Shown: positions 62,901 to 64,000 of the stretch, in pieces | How positions within the stretch are numbered: the stretch's first letter is position 1 | Layout: every line of letters starts with the position of its first letter | Origin: CAYVQE01 sp964454005 | GTDB taxonomy: Bacteria; Myxococcota; B64-G9 | Direction of reading: 5' to 3' | Assembly: GCA_964454005.1 (NCBI GenBank) | Contig: CAYVQE010000015.1 | Coordinates: forward strand, 1-64,000 | Length of the DNA stretch: 64,000 nucleotides | Position numbers and translations under genes: made by a program | Notes under the pieces: generated by a model | Told to the model about the DNA's origin: nothing | Databases searched by the model: none | What the model saw: the letters and a program-made list of their open reading frames with translations, nothing else

Positions 62901-64000
62901 TGGCCGACTGGGGCGACTGCAACGCCGACATGGCCGACGGCTGCGAGACCGACCTGCTGACCGACGTGGCCCATTGCGGTTCCTGCGCCAGCCCCTGCTC
63001 GGACGTCTATCCCAACGCCGAGGTGGCCTGCGAGGCCGGCGGTTGCGTGATGGGCGACTGTCTGGAGGGCTTCGCCGACTGCAACGGCGACCCGGCCGAC
63101 GGCTGCGAGATCTCGCTGCTGACCGACCCGTACAACTGCGGCGGCTGCGGCGACGCCTGCGAGCTGGATCACGTCGACCACGCCTACTGCGAGGACGGCC
63201 TGTGTCGGATCGGCGATTGCCAGGTGTTTCCCGAGAGCATCGAGACCAGCCACCCCTACGATGACGAGCAGGACCTGGAGTGGGTCATCGAGCACGCCGG
63301 GGTGGATGAGATCGAGGTCCACTTCTCGATGTTCAACACCGAGCTGAACTACGACTACGTACGACTCTACGACGGCCAGGACAACCAGGTCGCCCAGTAC
63401 TGGGGCGACCTGGGGCCGTTTTTGGCCGAACCGGTTCCGGGTGACACGGTGCGGGTGGTCTTCCACTCCGACTACAGCGTCACCCGGCCGGGCTTCATCA
63501 TCGACTGGTCGCGGGCCTGCAGCGGATCCGGTTGCGCCGCCGGTTGGGACGACTGCGACGGCGATCCGCTCACCGGCTGCGAGTCGGACGTGTCCAGCGA
63601 CCCGCTCAACTGCGGCGCCTGCGGCGCGGCCTGCGTGTTCGCGAACGCCTCCGGCGATTGCATCGACAGCGCATGCGTCATCGGCGCCTGCGACCCGGGC
63701 TACGGCGACTGCAACGCCGACGGCTGGGACGGCTGTGAGGTCGATCTGAACACCGACGTCGAGCACTGCGGCGACTGCGCCACCACCTGCACCGACGTCT
63801 ACCCCAACGCGACGGTCGACTGCGTCGCCGGCAGTTGCGAGATGGGCGATTGCCTGGCGGGCTACGGCGATTGCAACGGCGATGCGGCCGACGGCTGCGA
63901 GGCCGATCTGCTAGCCGATCCGGACCACTGCGGCGGCTGCGGCCAGGCCTGCGATCTGGCCCACGCCACCGCCGCCTGCGACGGCGGCGACTGCGCGGTG
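59924..64000 (+). CDS. Subtilisin-like protease with PKD, CUB-like and Cys-rich repeats (runs off the right edge)
   Basis: At least 1359 residues; no stop before the window ends. ATG 59924 has AAAGGAG 9 bases upstream. Signal peptide with possible lipobox VPAC. Pro-domain about 50-130 (GVVIVRFHEPH). S8 peptidase about 150-475 with Asp195 (AVLDTGVDYTHP), His250 (HGTHCAG), Asn in AAAGND and Ser415 (SGTSMAAPHVAG), so the triad is complete. Then a PKD-like domain (VVLDGSKSFDPNQDP), and alternating CUB-like beta domains (MFNTERNYDYVQLRD, MFNTELNYDYVRLYD) with Cys-rich units of the form DGCET...NCGGCG...C. A secreted or surface protease; the repeats match those of the 34297 protein. Confidence 0.85.
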   Translation, partial: MNWSRSLFAVMLVTGLALVPACRDEGPQPASRTQALGSSGELVPAATAPRASLGPVVKRSWPQPAKQTAEVPPYEPGVVIVRFHEPHRARAGALAAELGAELIQRSPIGVDKLRLTRRESPPAAAARIARDPRVRYAEPNHRIAFLNTPNDPRFDELWGMHNTGQTGGTADADIDAVEAWDYSIGSYDVVVAVLDTGVDYTHPELADNMWLNADETPDNGIDDDNNGYVDDVRGWDFEHEHNDPMDDYGHGTHCAGTIGAAGNDGLGVTGVNWRVTIMPLRIIGDQELDAYCLDAAESIHYAVDNGADVMSCSWWTVQHYNQTLEEAVEYAEQQEVFLVAAAGNDARDDDDPDYNHWPSEWPYDNIIAVAATDHNDNRASFSNWGPTTVDVGAPGEDILSCTWPGHGYEQMSGTSMAAPHVAGTVALILSIRPDLSMADVKQFLFNTVDPIPDLEGLTVTGGRINAHRVMQAVSGVPLPPVALAGGDQTVMTGSDVVLDGSKSFDPNQDPITFDWQFYPPDHSVAVLDDPTAEQPQFYADVCGLYQATLQVTDDGGLESETDRARVHVMNWNDQSPVIETPHPYNDDMDESWTITVPGAVVMGLHFASFDTESGYDFVRLYDIDDAEVAVYDGALGEFNTVTVEGDTIRVRFTSDGSVTRDGFVLDGVWWCDAGECPPGQGDCNDDPADGCETDTSSDIDNCGWCGHACVFPNASAACVDGRCQLVDCLAGYSDCDGEVANGCESDPLLDPENCGGCGNACGPYDNATAGCEAGACVIGACDEGWADCNGVLGDGCEISVVADPDNCGGCGVQCILDHATHAYCENAACHVGDCTVSPESIETEHPYGNSQDLSWQIQHPGASAITVHFSMFNTERNYDYVQLRDADDALVVQYWGDLGAFTSEPVPGDTVNVLFHSDGLVTRDGFIIDSSRHCEGTGCEAGWGDCDGLGENGCETDLLTDLDHCGGCGQLCGDPNTDGQCVDGNCTPGDQCLADWGDCNADMADGCETDLLTDVAHCGSCASPCSDVYPNAEVACEAGGCVMGDCLEGFADCNGDPADGCEISLLTDPYNCGGCGDACELDHVDHAYCEDGLCRIGDCQVFPESIETSHPYDDEQDLEWVIEHAGVDEIEVHFSMFNTELNYDYVRLYDGQDNQVAQYWGDLGPFLAEPVPGDTVRVVFHSDYSVTRPGFIIDWSRACSGSGCAAGWDDCDGDPLTGCESDVSSDPLNCGACGAACVFANASGDCIDSACVIGACDPGYGDCNADGWDGCEVDLNTDVEHCGDCATTCTDVYPNATVDCVAGSCEMGDCLAGYGDCNGDAADGCEADLLADPDHCGGCGQACDLAHATAACDGGDCAV
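61930..64000 (+). repeat. Cys-rich and CUB-like tandem modules of the protease
   Basis: Cys-rich units (DGCE-x-D...NCGGCGxxC...CxxGxCxxGDC) recur about every 45-50 residues at 61950, 62110, 62270, 62740, 62900, 63050, 63530, 63690 and 63850. Two near-identical CUB-like modules at about 62430-62720 and 63230-63510 share the same intervening order, so a large unit of about 800 bases has been duplicated. The array continues past the window. Confidence 0.75.

Overview
This window looks like a metagenome-assembled fragment of a high-GC Myxococcota (former Deltaproteobacteria) genome. The evidence is direct. Two proteins end in MYXO-CTERM-type sorting tails (Cys-x-Cys, hydrophobic stretch, Arg cluster). 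There are giant Cys-rich secreted proteins with MopE-like metal-binding repeats. An AgmX/PglI-type TonB C-terminal domain and paired small outer-membrane barrels sit next to an ExbB/ExbD motor. A 100-N run at 46079-46178 is a scaffold gap of arbitrary length. No tRNA, rRNA, insertion sequence, phage gene or CRISPR array was seen.

Region 1 (1-14517) is the highlight: one co-directional cluster that resembles the Agl/Glt trans-envelope machine which powers gliding in Myxococcus xanthus. It holds one ExbB/TolQ-like and two ExbD/TolR-like motor subunits (the AglRQS stoichiometry), a small Arg/Pro-rich exported protein, an FHA-TM-TonB protein (GltG/PglI-like), two outer-membrane barrels (GltA/GltB-like), two large exported alpha-solenoid proteins (GltC/GltD-like), a coiled-coil lipoprotein and a 17-TPR protein (GltE-like). 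A consensus sigma-54 site (202-217) and a consensus sigma-70 site (303-331) both precede it. The first ExbD-like subunit has Asn where the proton-carrying Asp is expected.

Region 2 (14657-30470) is mostly housekeeping and metabolism: an SDR epimerase and TsaC on the minus strand; a Zn-ribbon GspF-like protein, a TrmJ-like methyltransferase and a DUF4240-like protein overlapping on the plus strand; a GAF-adenylate cyclase and MgtE on the minus strand; then a large YgfK-like flavin/Fe-S reductase followed by a zinc alcohol dehydrogenase. A Cys-rich beta-propeller lipoprotein closes the region.

Region 3 (30723-41817) has dnaE, a lamin-tail/MopE-repeat/MYXO-CTERM protein, a ceramidase-like lipoprotein, an orphan NtrC-type regulator and a MATE exporter.

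Region 4 (42025-53936) has a Cys-rich Pal-like lipoprotein, CpoB, a TPM-domain protein, a membrane-bound receiver-PATAN-TPR protein that spans the assembly gap, TsaD, RsmA, a small unknown protein, a Ser/Thr kinase whose extracytoplasmic tail carries a heme-c motif, and a DUF3373 porin.

Region 5 (54088-64000) has PanC with a histone-H1-like tail, a TPR lipoprotein, an inositol monophosphatase, a MYXO-CTERM protein, a CstA transporter, and a modular subtilisin-like protease that runs off the right edge.

The common theme is envelope biology: proton-driven trans-envelope machinery, Tol-Pal parts, Cys-rich surface proteins and membrane-spanning signalling proteins. All functional names are assigned by motif recognition from the sequence; no database search was run.
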